This document shows positions 7,074-14,877 of a stretch of DNA of 64,000 nt, piece by piece. Numbering within the stretch: position 1 is the first letter of the stretch; the number at the start of each line of letters is the position of its first letter. Below the pieces are notes generated by a model, which saw only the letters and a program-made list of their open reading frames with translations, searched no databases and was not told the origin of the DNA. Location: NCBI GenBank assembly GCA_009841255.1, contig VXMD01000067.1, positions 1 to 64,000 on the forward strand. The letters are read 5' to 3'. A program made the translations under genes and the position numbers. The stretch is from Candidatus Poribacteria bacterium (GTDB taxonomy: Bacteria; Poribacteria; WGA-4E; WGA-3G).

Positions 7074-7487
7074 TTATTGTTTCGATCGCTTTTCTGGAGG
7101 TCCCGGGGGTGGTTCTGTGAACGGCTCGCCACGCGCTTCGGCTTGCCTTCTGCGTTGATCCCACTCTGCGATTTCCTGATATACCTCAGCTTTCGCCTCA
7201 GCTTTCGCCTTAGCTGTTACCTCAGCTGTTACCTCAGCGATAAGTTGCTTCTCTTTTTTCAGTGTGTCTCTGATACGCTGAAACATGATGTCTATTCCTT
7301 CTTCAAGAATAGTCAGCATTGTTGCGGCTGACATTATTTTTGAGATGTTCTCGGCTACGGCATAGAGGGAATTAACAAAGCCATCGCCTCTGAGCATGAA
7401 CTGATGTAGGAAGACTCCAATGAGAAGTGCCATCCCAATGATGCTGAAAGTGATCATCGCGTTCTCAGCGTTTCGAACGGTGAACAT
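7074..7487 (-). CDS. Membrane protein with AE-rich repeats, unknown function
   Basis: I choose the ATG at 7487 (137 residues) because a promoter at 7519-7547 puts transcription start near 7512, past the earlier candidate starts. The protein starts MFTVRNAENAM, has one strong membrane segment (ITFSIIGMALLIGVFLH) and a possible second hydrophobic stretch, then a charged coiled-coil-like part with the tandem units AEVT and KAEAKAEV. It ends in a Pro-rich tail (EPPPGPPEKRSKQ). A module with AEVY is shared with the small gene at 4145-4348, and a decayed tail copy is at 6314-6353. Function unknown; it looks like a lineage-specific multicopy family. Confidence 0.6.
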   Translation of the reverse strand: MFTVRNAENAMITFSIIGMALLIGVFLHQFMLRGDGFVNSLYAVAENISKIMSAATMLTILEEGIDIMFQRIRDTLKKEKQLIAEVTAEVTAKAKAEAKAEVYQEIAEWDQRRRQAEARGEPFTEPPPGPPEKRSKQ

Positions 7488-7518
7488 CGATGATCGCCTG
7501 TTTTGGTCTTCCATACAA

Positions 7519-7547
7519 AATATAGCGTGTCCCCGAAAAAAAGTCAA
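7519..7547 (-). promoter_or_regulatory. Promoter of the AE-repeat membrane protein gene
   Basis: On the minus strand TTGACT (7542-7547) and TATATT (7519-7524) are 17 bases apart, directly before the gene. Confidence 0.65.
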
Positions 7548-7584
7548 ACAAAAAAGGACAAGGGACGAGGAGGAAAACGAGAAG

Positions 7585-7956
7585 GGGAAATGTCCATTAA
7601 GTAGACGACATTACTAATGTTCCTCCATTTAAATCAAACTAAAAACATTCGTATACCAAACACTGTGGGGCAGTAGGGATTGATGCCCCTCGCACACTTC
7701 ACATCGTGCGCTTCAGCTTCAAACAGCAAGAATAGATATTCAGGGATAAAATCTATTCTGAACTAACCTTAGTGTGCGTGTCTTTGAAATCGGGTCGGGT
7801 TAGGGAACCCCGCTGCGGTCAGAAACCGCATTTACCGTTCAACTTTCAAAACACGCTTGGGAATTTGGGTTTGGGGTTCTCGCCTTACAGCGGTGTGTGT
7901 ACATTACCGTAGATTGAGCCAAACCACATATATGAACGTTGTTATTAATTGTAAAT
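7585..7956 (-). repeat. Long direct repeat, copy B (structured leader)
   Basis: Partner of copy A at 6377-6720. It lies upstream of the intact membrane protein gene. In the second stem the right arm reads GTGCGC instead of GTGTGC. On the plus strand this breaks an A-T pair, while on the minus strand it becomes a G-U pair, so the fold is kept only in minus-strand RNA. Confidence 0.75.
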
Positions 7957-8011
7957 ACGTCTTGAAAATCTTGTTGGGGCGTCTGATCGTTACGATCTAA
8001 CACATAGTTAA

Positions 8012-8040
8012 ATTGTAACCCAACTTGCGTTTTTTGTCAA
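8012..8040 (-). promoter_or_regulatory. Promoter, array member, facing repeat copy B
   Basis: On the minus strand TTGACA (8035-8040) and TACAAT (8012-8017) are 17 bases apart. Confidence 0.65.
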
Positions 8041-8140
8041 ATTTTTCTTGAAAAAATGCTTTCAGGGGCGGAGCACTCCGATTCTCGGTTTTAGCGAGGG
8101 CTCGGTCTCCGTATCTTCTATGCCCTTTTTAACACCCATA

Positions 8141-8169
8141 ATTGTAAAATAGTTACGAAAAAAAGTCAA
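8141..8169 (-). promoter_or_regulatory. Promoter-like site, array member
   Basis: On the minus strand TTGACT (8164-8169) and TACAAT (8141-8146) are 17 bases apart. Confidence 0.55.
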
Positions 8170-8191
8170 TATTATTTTTCGTATCTTCGGA

Positions 8192-8220
8192 ATTTTACCG
8201 AAATTGGGTATTTTTGTCAA
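8192..8220 (-). promoter_or_regulatory. Promoter-like site, array member
   Basis: On the minus strand TTGACA (8215-8220) and TAAAAT (8192-8197) are 17 bases apart. Confidence 0.6.
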
Positions 8221-8285
8221 GTATTTTCTTTCAACCGGATGCGAAAAACGCGTATTTCGGCACTTTTGCGGTTGAATTGATATTA

Positions 8286-8314
8286 ATTATAGTGTAACAG
8301 ATGTTTTTTGTCAA
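8286..8314 (-). promoter_or_regulatory. Consensus promoter, array member
   Basis: On the minus strand TTGACA (8309-8314) and TATAAT (8286-8291) are 17 bases apart. It is the outermost member of the array. Confidence 0.7.
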
Positions 8315-8372
8315 ATTTCTTTCTCTGAATCAGATTTACAGGATGAAAGAGGTTCGTGGGAATTCGGGAAAA

Positions 8373-8444
8373 GTTGGGTTTCGGCTTCTCAACCCAACCT
8401 ACGTTTTCTGATTCAGACGATGTTCCGGTGCGGTTGCAAACCGC
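8373..8444. repeat. Two small dispersed hairpin repeats
   Basis: GTTGGGTT...AACCCAAC and then GGTGCGGTT-GCA-AACCGCACC form two separate stem-loops, each followed by CCTAC. A related word (CTGCGGTCAGAAACCGCA) occurs in both long repeat copies. These look like short intergenic palindromic repeats. Confidence 0.55.
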
Positions 8445-8480
8445 ACCTACCCTTATAAGGCTGACAACTGGTCGTCGAAT

Positions 8481-8509
8481 TTGCGAAACCCCGGCAACTA
8501 TGCTATAAT
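8481..8509 (+). promoter_or_regulatory. Promoter of the UPF0182 gene
   Basis: TTGCGA (8481-8486) and TATAAT (8504-8509) are 17 bases apart, with an extended TGC before the -10 box. Transcription would begin about 8515, just at AGGAGG (8517-8522), leaving an extremely short leader. Confidence 0.7.
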
Positions 8510-8531
8510 GTCTCATAGGAGGCATTTCATC

Positions 8532-11456
8532 ATGACGGCAGACCTTGCCATCGCACAGTTACTTTTAAGTATACTCCTGATCGGTGTTACCTTAATATGG
8601 GGTATCTTTCGGTACCGACGGAGTGGCTACTGGCGGCGCGGTGTTCATAACAAATTGCAGGCATATCTGCTCTGGACGCTCAGCGCGTTCATCACCCTTA
8701 GTTGTTTCATACCTCTGGCGTATCTTTATACAGAACACCTCTGGTTCGAAAACGTCGGATACGCTGATGTGTTCTGGGGATTTCAGAAGGTCCGGTGGGG
8801 CGTCTTTGGCGTCTGTTTCATCATCGCCGCTGGATTTATGAACGCCAACGCCGCGATCGCGCACATATTGTGTCCGGAATCCCGCGAGTTTCGGCGGTGG
8901 ACACATACACAGACCTTCTCTTTCCATCGGATGGTCATCTGCCTCACGCTGATTGCGGCATTCCTGCTCGCAGCACCAATGCTCCTGTTGGACGATATCG
9001 TGCTTCGGTACCTGAACCAGCCCGACACACCCCTCGTCAGCGAAGAAGGGGCGGCAGCCGGATCTCTCCATTTCGGGCTGGACCGGAATTTCTATCTCTT
9101 CAGTTTCCCGCTCCACCGATGGGTGAGCCTTTGGGTAGAGATAATGCTGTGGGTAACGTGTGTTGTCGTCGGGTTGCTGTATAATTTCTATTACCGTCGA
9201 GACGCGCACACAATGGCACGCGTGAAGCGACATATCATCTTCCACGGCTCGGTGCTATGGGTGTTGCTGCTGATCGTCGGCGGCTGGCGGAGTTATGTGA
9301 ACCTCTGGGACAAGGTTTATACGCAACCCTTGACCAACGGCTTGCGGACACTCCACGGCTTGTTTTACGTCGACTTTCATCTTGCGGGTGCCACGAAACT
9401 TTATTGTGGTGTGCTGATAGGTATCGCAATCGTTATCGTGATTAACATCTTCTGGCGGAAACGGCTGTTGTGGTATGTGACCGTAGCGGTGTGGGGCTTG
9501 AGTTATGTGCTGTTGATTCACGCATATCCGTTGGGCCTCCACGTGGTCCGCATGCGTGTAGAGCCGTTTCTCAAAGAGGGACGGTACTTACAGCGGCATA
9601 TCGAAGAGACACGTCGTGCCTTTGATCTCGATGAGATTGTCAGGGTCGACCATGTTCCTGGGGTCGCGACGCTGGAAATGATCACGGAGAACGCTGAAGT
9701 CAAGAAGAATATCCAGATTTGGGATCGACGCGTGCTGTATGAGGCACTCCGTGAAACGCAGATTAAGCCGCATTACAACTTCCACCCCTATACCGATGTC
9801 GACAGATACACAGTCGATGGTGAATATCGGCAGGTTCTGATAGCCGCCCGTGAAATTGATCCCGGTGCCGAGATTACGGGGTGGGACCGCCTGAAAACGG
9901 ATCTGCGCTCCTTTACGCACGGGTATGGCGTGTGTGTCGCACCCGTGAACGAGTTCGTTGGCGAGGGTTTACCGAAACTTTGGGTCAAGGATACGCCGAT
10001 AGATAGCGAATATGAAGAACTGAAGGTAGAATACCCGCAGATTTATTATGGTGAGATGATCCGCAATTATATGATTGTGAATACCGATCGCGCTGCGAAT
10101 CGTGCTGGACGCGGTTTGGACCTCGACAGTGTTAACAGCGTTGTGGAAAGTCCAGAAATACCTGAATGGATGCGGCATACATACGCCGGGAATGGCGGCG
10201 TGCCTTTAGGCGGTTGGTTCCGCCGACTCTGTTTCGCACTCCGATTCGATTTCCTCCCAATCCTGATCTCAGAGAAGTTGACACCGGAAAGCCGAATCAT
10301 GTTCCGGCGAAGAATCGGTACCCGTCGAAACGAACGCCTCGTCAAAGACCGTGTTTCATACATAGCGCCCTTCCTGAATTACGACCCTGACCCGTATATT
10401 GTGATTCACAACAAACAGTTGTCTTGGATCATTGACTTCTATGTGACGAGTCGGTATTACCCGAACGCGCAGATGTATGTGGACGATAAGACGCAACTCA
10501 CAGACAGTGCGTTATATGAGGAACCGGATTTTGAGACGTTCAACTACATCCGGAATGCCGGTGTCGCTGTCGTCAACGCTTATACCGGCGCGGTGGATTT
10601 CTATGCCATTAAGAAAGATGAAGCCGTGATGCAAACTTACCAGAAAGCGTTTCCAAATCTCTTTAAATCGCTATCGGAGATACCGGCGGGGTTGGCAGCG
10701 CACTTGCGGTATCCGGATTACTTGACCCGGATTCAAGCGAGACTCTACGGCGATTATTATCGGCAAGCGAGCGGTTTTTATGATAATAGGAACCCGTGGT
10801 CGATACCGAAAGAGGCGTATTATTCCTCAGAGGCGGATCAAGAGATGATGCCTTACTACGCGATGCTGAAGTTGCCGGGTGAGGAGAGAACTGAGTTCGT
10901 GAATGTGATTCCATTCGCGCCGCGGGACCGGGAGAAGCAGTTGAAGGCGTGGATGGTGGCACGCTGTGATCCACCCCATTACGGTGAGCGTATCGTCTAT
11001 GTGCTACCTGAGAATGCAGGGGTCGCCGGACCGACGCAGGTCGAGGACGATATTAACAAAAAAACCGGTGATCAACAGCGCGGTTGGCAAGCCGCGAACG
11101 ATGTGATTCGGGGCAATTTGCTGATTATCCCGATTGAGGATGCCCTGTTCTATCTCGAGGCGATTTATTTGCAAGCGAAGAAGCCAGAGGGTGAAGATGG
11201 CGATAACGACAAACCGCGGCGTCCGAAGTTAGAGATGGTGGTTCTGAAGGCGGGATCGAATGAACTTGAGGCGGTGCAGGCGCAGACGTTTGATGAAGCG
11301 TTGGATATGTTGTTGCTGGGGATCCCGGCGAATGGTGAAACGCCGATGAATGGTGAGCAGCCGTCAACGTTGGCGGAGTTAGTCCAACAATATCGCGATC
11401 GAGACGCCGATAGCGACCGGCTCCTCAAGCAGATTCTCGAGAAGATCACAGAATAG
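8532..11456 (+). CDS. UPF0182 family large membrane protein
   Basis: The ATG at 8532 has AGGAGG nine bases before it and gives 974 residues, normal for the family. The first 350 residues hold about seven or eight membrane helices; the remainder is a large, probably extracytoplasmic domain. It contains the family landmarks FNYIRNAGVAVVNAYTGAV, DPDPYIVI, LSWIIDFYVTS and AHLRYPDYLTRIQA. The molecular role of UPF0182 (COG1615) is not established to my knowledge. The gene stands alone with its own promoter; the next gene is convergent. Confidence 0.88.
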   Translation: MTADLAIAQLLLSILLIGVTLIWGIFRYRRSGYWRRGVHNKLQAYLLWTLSAFITLSCFIPLAYLYTEHLWFENVGYADVFWGFQKVRWGVFGVCFIIAAGFMNANAAIAHILCPESREFRRWTHTQTFSFHRMVICLTLIAAFLLAAPMLLLDDIVLRYLNQPDTPLVSEEGAAAGSLHFGLDRNFYLFSFPLHRWVSLWVEIMLWVTCVVVGLLYNFYYRRDAHTMARVKRHIIFHGSVLWVLLLIVGGWRSYVNLWDKVYTQPLTNGLRTLHGLFYVDFHLAGATKLYCGVLIGIAIVIVINIFWRKRLLWYVTVAVWGLSYVLLIHAYPLGLHVVRMRVEPFLKEGRYLQRHIEETRRAFDLDEIVRVDHVPGVATLEMITENAEVKKNIQIWDRRVLYEALRETQIKPHYNFHPYTDVDRYTVDGEYRQVLIAAREIDPGAEITGWDRLKTDLRSFTHGYGVCVAPVNEFVGEGLPKLWVKDTPIDSEYEELKVEYPQIYYGEMIRNYMIVNTDRAANRAGRGLDLDSVNSVVESPEIPEWMRHTYAGNGGVPLGGWFRRLCFALRFDFLPILISEKLTPESRIMFRRRIGTRRNERLVKDRVSYIAPFLNYDPDPYIVIHNKQLSWIIDFYVTSRYYPNAQMYVDDKTQLTDSALYEEPDFETFNYIRNAGVAVVNAYTGAVDFYAIKKDEAVMQTYQKAFPNLFKSLSEIPAGLAAHLRYPDYLTRIQARLYGDYYRQASGFYDNRNPWSIPKEAYYSSEADQEMMPYYAMLKLPGEERTEFVNVIPFAPRDREKQLKAWMVARCDPPHYGERIVYVLPENAGVAGPTQVEDDINKKTGDQQRGWQAANDVIRGNLLIIPIEDALFYLEAIYLQAKKPEGEDGDNDKPRRPKLEMVVLKAGSNELEAVQAQTFDEALDMLLLGIPANGETPMNGEQPSTLAELVQQYRDRDADSDRLLKQILEKITE

Positions 11457-11473
11457 CGGTCAGCACTCAGCGG

Positions 11474-12214
11474 CTAATTGCTAATTGCCTCTTCACGCAG
11501 GGCATTGTAATATTTTAAGCACACCGCGAACACCGCCTCCAATTCTGCCGGAAATGGCTCCGATTTCGGACGGTAGGGTGCAAACCCCGTGCTCCGATGG
11601 ACGTTCTGATACCAATACTGTGCCCATACGCCGTCCGCAGGATTCCCACCTACCTTCCAAGACAGCATTGAACGTTCAAATTGCAACCCGAGCCGTTCAC
11701 ATAACTGCGACAAAACATTGGATGGATTTTCCAATAACAATCGCGCGTCAAGAATTGGAGGGAACTGTCCGGCAGCGCGTAGGTCATTTAAGAGATCGTA
11801 CTGTGTTTTGAGTCCAGTGTCGGCGAGGGTTGGTGTCCCAATGACTTTTGCAAGAGACGGGAGCATCTCGCGTGGGTCGCGGATGAGTAGGACATTACAG
11901 GTGTGTTGAAGAAAACCCAAGTCGATATTGATGAGGTGGTGCGCCATCTGTTTCATGAAAAGCACAGGTTTCTCACAAGGACCCAAGATCACCTGCTCAA
12001 TGACCTGCGCGCCGTCTAATGACATCGATGCCATCACCTCTGCTGTGCCGGGATGTGTACTCTTGAGAGCCTGTGCCCCGTATTTTGTGTGGAGGTAGTG
12101 TGCGTAGAGGGGTTCGTCAATTGCCTGGGTATCGCTGCGTTGCGCGAAGGCGTACATGAGTGCGGTTGAGACATTCCGCGGTCCCGACCAGAGACAGATA
12201 CGTTTTGTTTGCAC
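11474..12214 (-). CDS. Sulfotransferase-like P-loop protein
   Basis: A 246-residue protein starting MQTKRICLWSGPRNVSTALM. SGPRNVSTA is the 5'-phosphosulfate-binding loop typical of a bacterial sulfotransferase-like family, and NVLLIRDPREMLPSL resembles the 3'-phosphate loop. Such enzymes move sulfate from PAPS to an acceptor, but many members have no known substrate. I follow the GTG at 12214; the ribosome binding site is ambiguous (AAGGA two bases away, AGGAGG about 14 bases away). The gene follows the lgt-like gene on the same strand after 51 bases containing a 16-base word shared with the dprA leader. Confidence 0.75.
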   Translation of the reverse strand: MQTKRICLWSGPRNVSTALMYAFAQRSDTQAIDEPLYAHYLHTKYGAQALKSTHPGTAEVMASMSLDGAQVIEQVILGPCEKPVLFMKQMAHHLINIDLGFLQHTCNVLLIRDPREMLPSLAKVIGTPTLADTGLKTQYDLLNDLRAAGQFPPILDARLLLENPSNVLSQLCERLGLQFERSMLSWKVGGNPADGVWAQYWYQNVHRSTGFAPYRPKSEPFPAELEAVFAVCLKYYNALREEAISN

Positions 12215-12265
12215 GTTCCTTGAAGTCCCCTCCTATATATTAAGGTATATAATAGCAGTCAGTAG

Positions 12266-13105
12266 CTATCGCCGCTGGCGGCGTCTGCTACGTCTATTTT
12301 GTTGACGCGACTGCCCATCTTTGCTTTCTCCGGTTTCGCTAGCGATGTTCCTCACTTCGGCTTCCACTACGCGGGGACGAGTATGCATCCAGAGAATGAG
12401 CGCAATACCGAGAACGAACGCCGCGATACTGAGCAGTTGCGCCGCTGACATCCATCCGAGCACGCGAGGCGTGAGCCGCCAAAACTCGGCAATAAACCGC
12501 TCCACTCCCAACGCTACAAGACTCGCACCGAACAAAGCACCGGGTGTCGCCTCAAACGAACGGCGTTGGGACCAGAGCATACCGAAAAATGTGAACGACA
12601 TCAGCGTCTCGTATATAGGGGTCGGATGGACAGATACATCGGTTGGGACAGTGCCGTTCGGGAACGCCATCGCCCAGGGTAAATCCGACGGCGGTCCATA
12701 GTCGCCATCCCCCGCGAGGAGACACCCGATCCGGCCAATACCGTAGCCAAGGATGACTGTCGGACCGACGATGTCGATTGTAGGTAGGAACGGGTTTGGG
12801 GAGCGGAGGACTACGATCGTAACGGCGAGACACCCGCCGATGAAACCGCCATACCAGACTAATCCACTCGTTGAGAAGAGCTCCTGGAAAGTGATCTGCC
12901 CGTCGAGTAACGCAGAATAGATTTTCGCGCCGACAATGCCGCCGATCGCTGCAGCCATGACGATCGTCGAGGCAAGTTCTGGAACAAAACCGCGTCGCTT
13001 CAACTCGGATTGTATCACAAAAACGACTGTAATAAACGCCGTGGCTAACATCAATCCGTAAGAATGGATACCGATGGGACCGAAATCAACAATCGTTGGA
13101 TACAT
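12266..13105 (-). CDS. lgt: Prolipoprotein diacylglyceryl transferase-like membrane protein
   Basis: A 279-residue membrane protein with about seven helices. It starts MYPTIVDFGPIGIHSYGLML, like Lgt, and has GYGIGRIGCLLAGDGDYG and VHPTPIYETL. Lgt moves diacylglycerol from phosphatidylglycerol to the lipobox Cys of prolipoproteins, fitting the lipoproteins in this window (16476, 27274, 28933). The Arg-containing GRIG is kept, but the canonical GRLGNFINGE segment reads GRIGCLLAGDG, which belongs to a divergent Lgt branch; the activity is therefore inferred. The C terminus carries a strongly basic tail (SRQQNRRSRRRQRR). It follows livF by 6 bases, so it is probably cotranscribed from the livG promoter. 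Confidence 0.8.
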   Translation of the reverse strand: MYPTIVDFGPIGIHSYGLMLATAFITVVFVIQSELKRRGFVPELASTIVMAAAIGGIVGAKIYSALLDGQITFQELFSTSGLVWYGGFIGGCLAVTIVVLRSPNPFLPTIDIVGPTVILGYGIGRIGCLLAGDGDYGPPSDLPWAMAFPNGTVPTDVSVHPTPIYETLMSFTFFGMLWSQRRSFEATPGALFGASLVALGVERFIAEFWRLTPRVLGWMSAAQLLSIAAFVLGIALILWMHTRPRVVEAEVRNIASETGESKDGQSRQQNRRSRRRQRR

Positions 13106-13111
13106 TAATCT

Positions 13112-13816
13112 TTATTCCCCGAGGTAAGCCTGTCGGACGCGTTCGTCGGCTAACAGGGCGGCAGAAGTGCCTTCAATTGTAATTTCACCCGTCTCCATGA
13201 CATAGCCTCTGTGGGTCAGTTGCAGTGCGATTTGTGCGTTCTGTTCGACGAGGAGGATGGTTGTGCCGTCTGCGTTAATTTGCCGGATGATCTCGAAAAT
13301 CTGTTTGACGATAAGGGGTGCGAGGCCTAAGGAAGGTTCATCTAACAAAAGAAGCCTCGGTTTGGACATCAGGGCGCGTCCGATCGCGAGCATCTGTTGT
13401 TCGCCACCGCTGAGACTGCCGCCACGTTGTTTCTGCCGGTTCTGCAGGACTGGGAAAAACTGAAAGATTCTGTCTAAATCGTCTCTGATACCGCTTTTGT
13501 CGGTCCTTGAATAGGCCCCGAGTTCGAGGTTTTCACGGACACTCATATCCGGGAAGATGAGCCGCCCCTCTGGGACCTGTGAGATACCGAGAATGACGCG
13601 TTCTTCTGCCGATGTTGTTGTGATGTCCTTTCCATCAAAGTGTATACTGCCTTCAACGGGGGTATGTATCCCGGATGTCGTCATAAGCGTCGTCGATTTT
13701 CCGGCACCGTTAGCACCGATCAGACAGACCATCTCATCCTCGTTAACAGTGATGGAAATGCCGCGAACGGCGCGTATGTTTCCATAATAGGTATGAATGT
13801 TTCTGAGTTCAAGCAT
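13112..13816 (-). CDS. livF: Branched-chain amino acid ABC transporter ATPase LivF-like
   Basis: A 234-residue ABC ATPase with Walker A GANGAGKST, signature LSGGEQQM, Walker B LLLLDEPSLGLAP and the switch His region. Length and sequence fit LivF, the second ATPase of HAAT-type importers. It starts within the end of livG (8-base overlap), showing translational coupling. The usual permease genes livH/livM and a binding protein are not next to it. Confidence 0.88.
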   Translation of the reverse strand: MLELRNIHTYYGNIRAVRGISITVNEDEMVCLIGANGAGKSTTLMTTSGIHTPVEGSIHFDGKDITTTSAEERVILGISQVPEGRLIFPDMSVRENLELGAYSRTDKSGIRDDLDRIFQFFPVLQNRQKQRGGSLSGGEQQMLAIGRALMSKPRLLLLDEPSLGLAPLIVKQIFEIIRQINADGTTILLVEQNAQIALQLTHRGYVMETGEITIEGTSAALLADERVRQAYLGE

Positions 13817-14591
13817 CGTCAGAAGCCCCCAAATATGCCTCGATGACGCGTTCGTCGTTCTGTACGTCCGCGGGTATCCCTTCGCTGATTTTTTCGCCGT
13901 GGTCTAACACTGTGACCCAATCGGAGATTTGCATGACCAGTTTTACGTCGTGTTCGATGAGGAGAACGGTGACACCTTGTTCCCGTATGGCGTAGATAAG
14001 GTCGATAAGTTCCTGTGTCTCTTGCGGATTCATTCCAGCAGCAGGTTCGTCGAGGAGAAGAAGTCTGGGTTCGGTCGCCAAGGCTCTGGCGATTTCAACA
14101 CGTCGTTGGTCGCCGTAGGAGAGGTTCCCTGCTGTCTGATCGCTGATATCCTCTAACCCGACAAATTCGAGCATATCGCGTGCGCGTGCGGCGATCGCCT
14201 CTTCTTCTGCTTTCTGTTCACTCGTACGGAAGACTGCGCCGACAAACGTGCTGGTCGTGCGGGGATGTCTCCCGATTTTAACGTTATCCAAGACTGTGAG
14301 TTCTGCGAAAAGCCGTATGTTCTGAAACGTCCTGCCGACGCCGAGTTTTGTGACTTGGTCTGGACGAAGTCCTGTAATGGATTCCCCTAAGAAATCAACG
14401 GTGCCGAACGTCGGCTTATCCAGACCGGTAACGCAGTTGAAGAGTGTCGTTTTTCCTGCCCCGTTCGGCCCAATTAAACTGAAGATTTGTCCGGGGTGTA
14501 CCGCCATTGTCACTTCGGACAAGGCGATGACCCCACCATAATGCCGGCTGAGTCCGTTTGTTGAGAGCAGGCGTATGGGGGTATTTTCCAT
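13809..14591 (-). CDS. livG: Branched-chain amino acid ABC transporter ATPase LivG-like
   Basis: A 260-residue ABC ATPase with Walker A GPNGAGKTT, signature LSYGDQRRVEIARAL and Walker B LLLLDEPAAGMNP, plus the long LivG insert before the signature. It would drive amino acid (or urea/amide) import together with LivF. It is the first gene of the run livG-livF-lgt-sulfotransferase on the minus strand, led by a promoter at 14627-14656. Transport partners must be elsewhere, or the ATPases serve another permease. Confidence 0.88.
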   Translation of the reverse strand: MENTPIRLLSTNGLSRHYGGVIALSEVTMAVHPGQIFSLIGPNGAGKTTLFNCVTGLDKPTFGTVDFLGESITGLRPDQVTKLGVGRTFQNIRLFAELTVLDNVKIGRHPRTTSTFVGAVFRTSEQKAEEEAIAARARDMLEFVGLEDISDQTAGNLSYGDQRRVEIARALATEPRLLLLDEPAAGMNPQETQELIDLIYAIREQGVTVLLIEHDVKLVMQISDWVTVLDHGEKISEGIPADVQNDERVIEAYLGASDDA

Positions 14592-14626
14592 TTTTCGCTC
14601 CTACAGAGTTCGATTGTCTGCTTTAA

Positions 14627-14656
14627 AGTATACCGTTAATTGAGGGGAGGTGTCAA
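14627..14656 (-). promoter_or_regulatory. Promoter of the livG-livF-lgt run
   Basis: On the minus strand TTGACA (14651-14656) and TATACT (14627-14632) are 18 bases apart, about 40 bases before the livG start. Confidence 0.7.
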
Positions 14657-14798
14657 TTCATTTTTTATCTCAGTCAGCACAGCAGGTAGCGGTCGACAGG
14701 CGTCTATCCTCTGAATCAGGATTCTAAGATTTTCAGGATAAGATTGTCAGTAGTTGGGGATAATGGAAGTGTCTATCCAGAAGTAGCACAACACAGAC

Positions 14799-14828
14799 TT
14801 GACATCTGTTGGGAGACTATGCTATACT
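14799..14828 (+). promoter_or_regulatory. Promoter of dprA
   Basis: TTGACA (14799-14804) and TATACT (14823-14828) are 18 bases apart. The palindrome CCTTATATATTAAGG (14830-14844) follows directly at the expected transcription start. Confidence 0.7.
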
Positions 14829-14877
14829 TCCTTATATATTAAGGTATAAACGAAACACTCTGGGAACGTAAATAGAC

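Noticed and set aside
6377-7956. CRISPR array or IS insertion sequence for the long repeats
   Set aside because: Only two copies about 1.2 kb apart, no regular short repeats or spacers, and no transposase or terminal inverted repeats.
8592-9245. 217-codon minus-strand frame in the UPF0182 gene
   Set aside because: Antisense to a well-supported coding region, with no features of its own.
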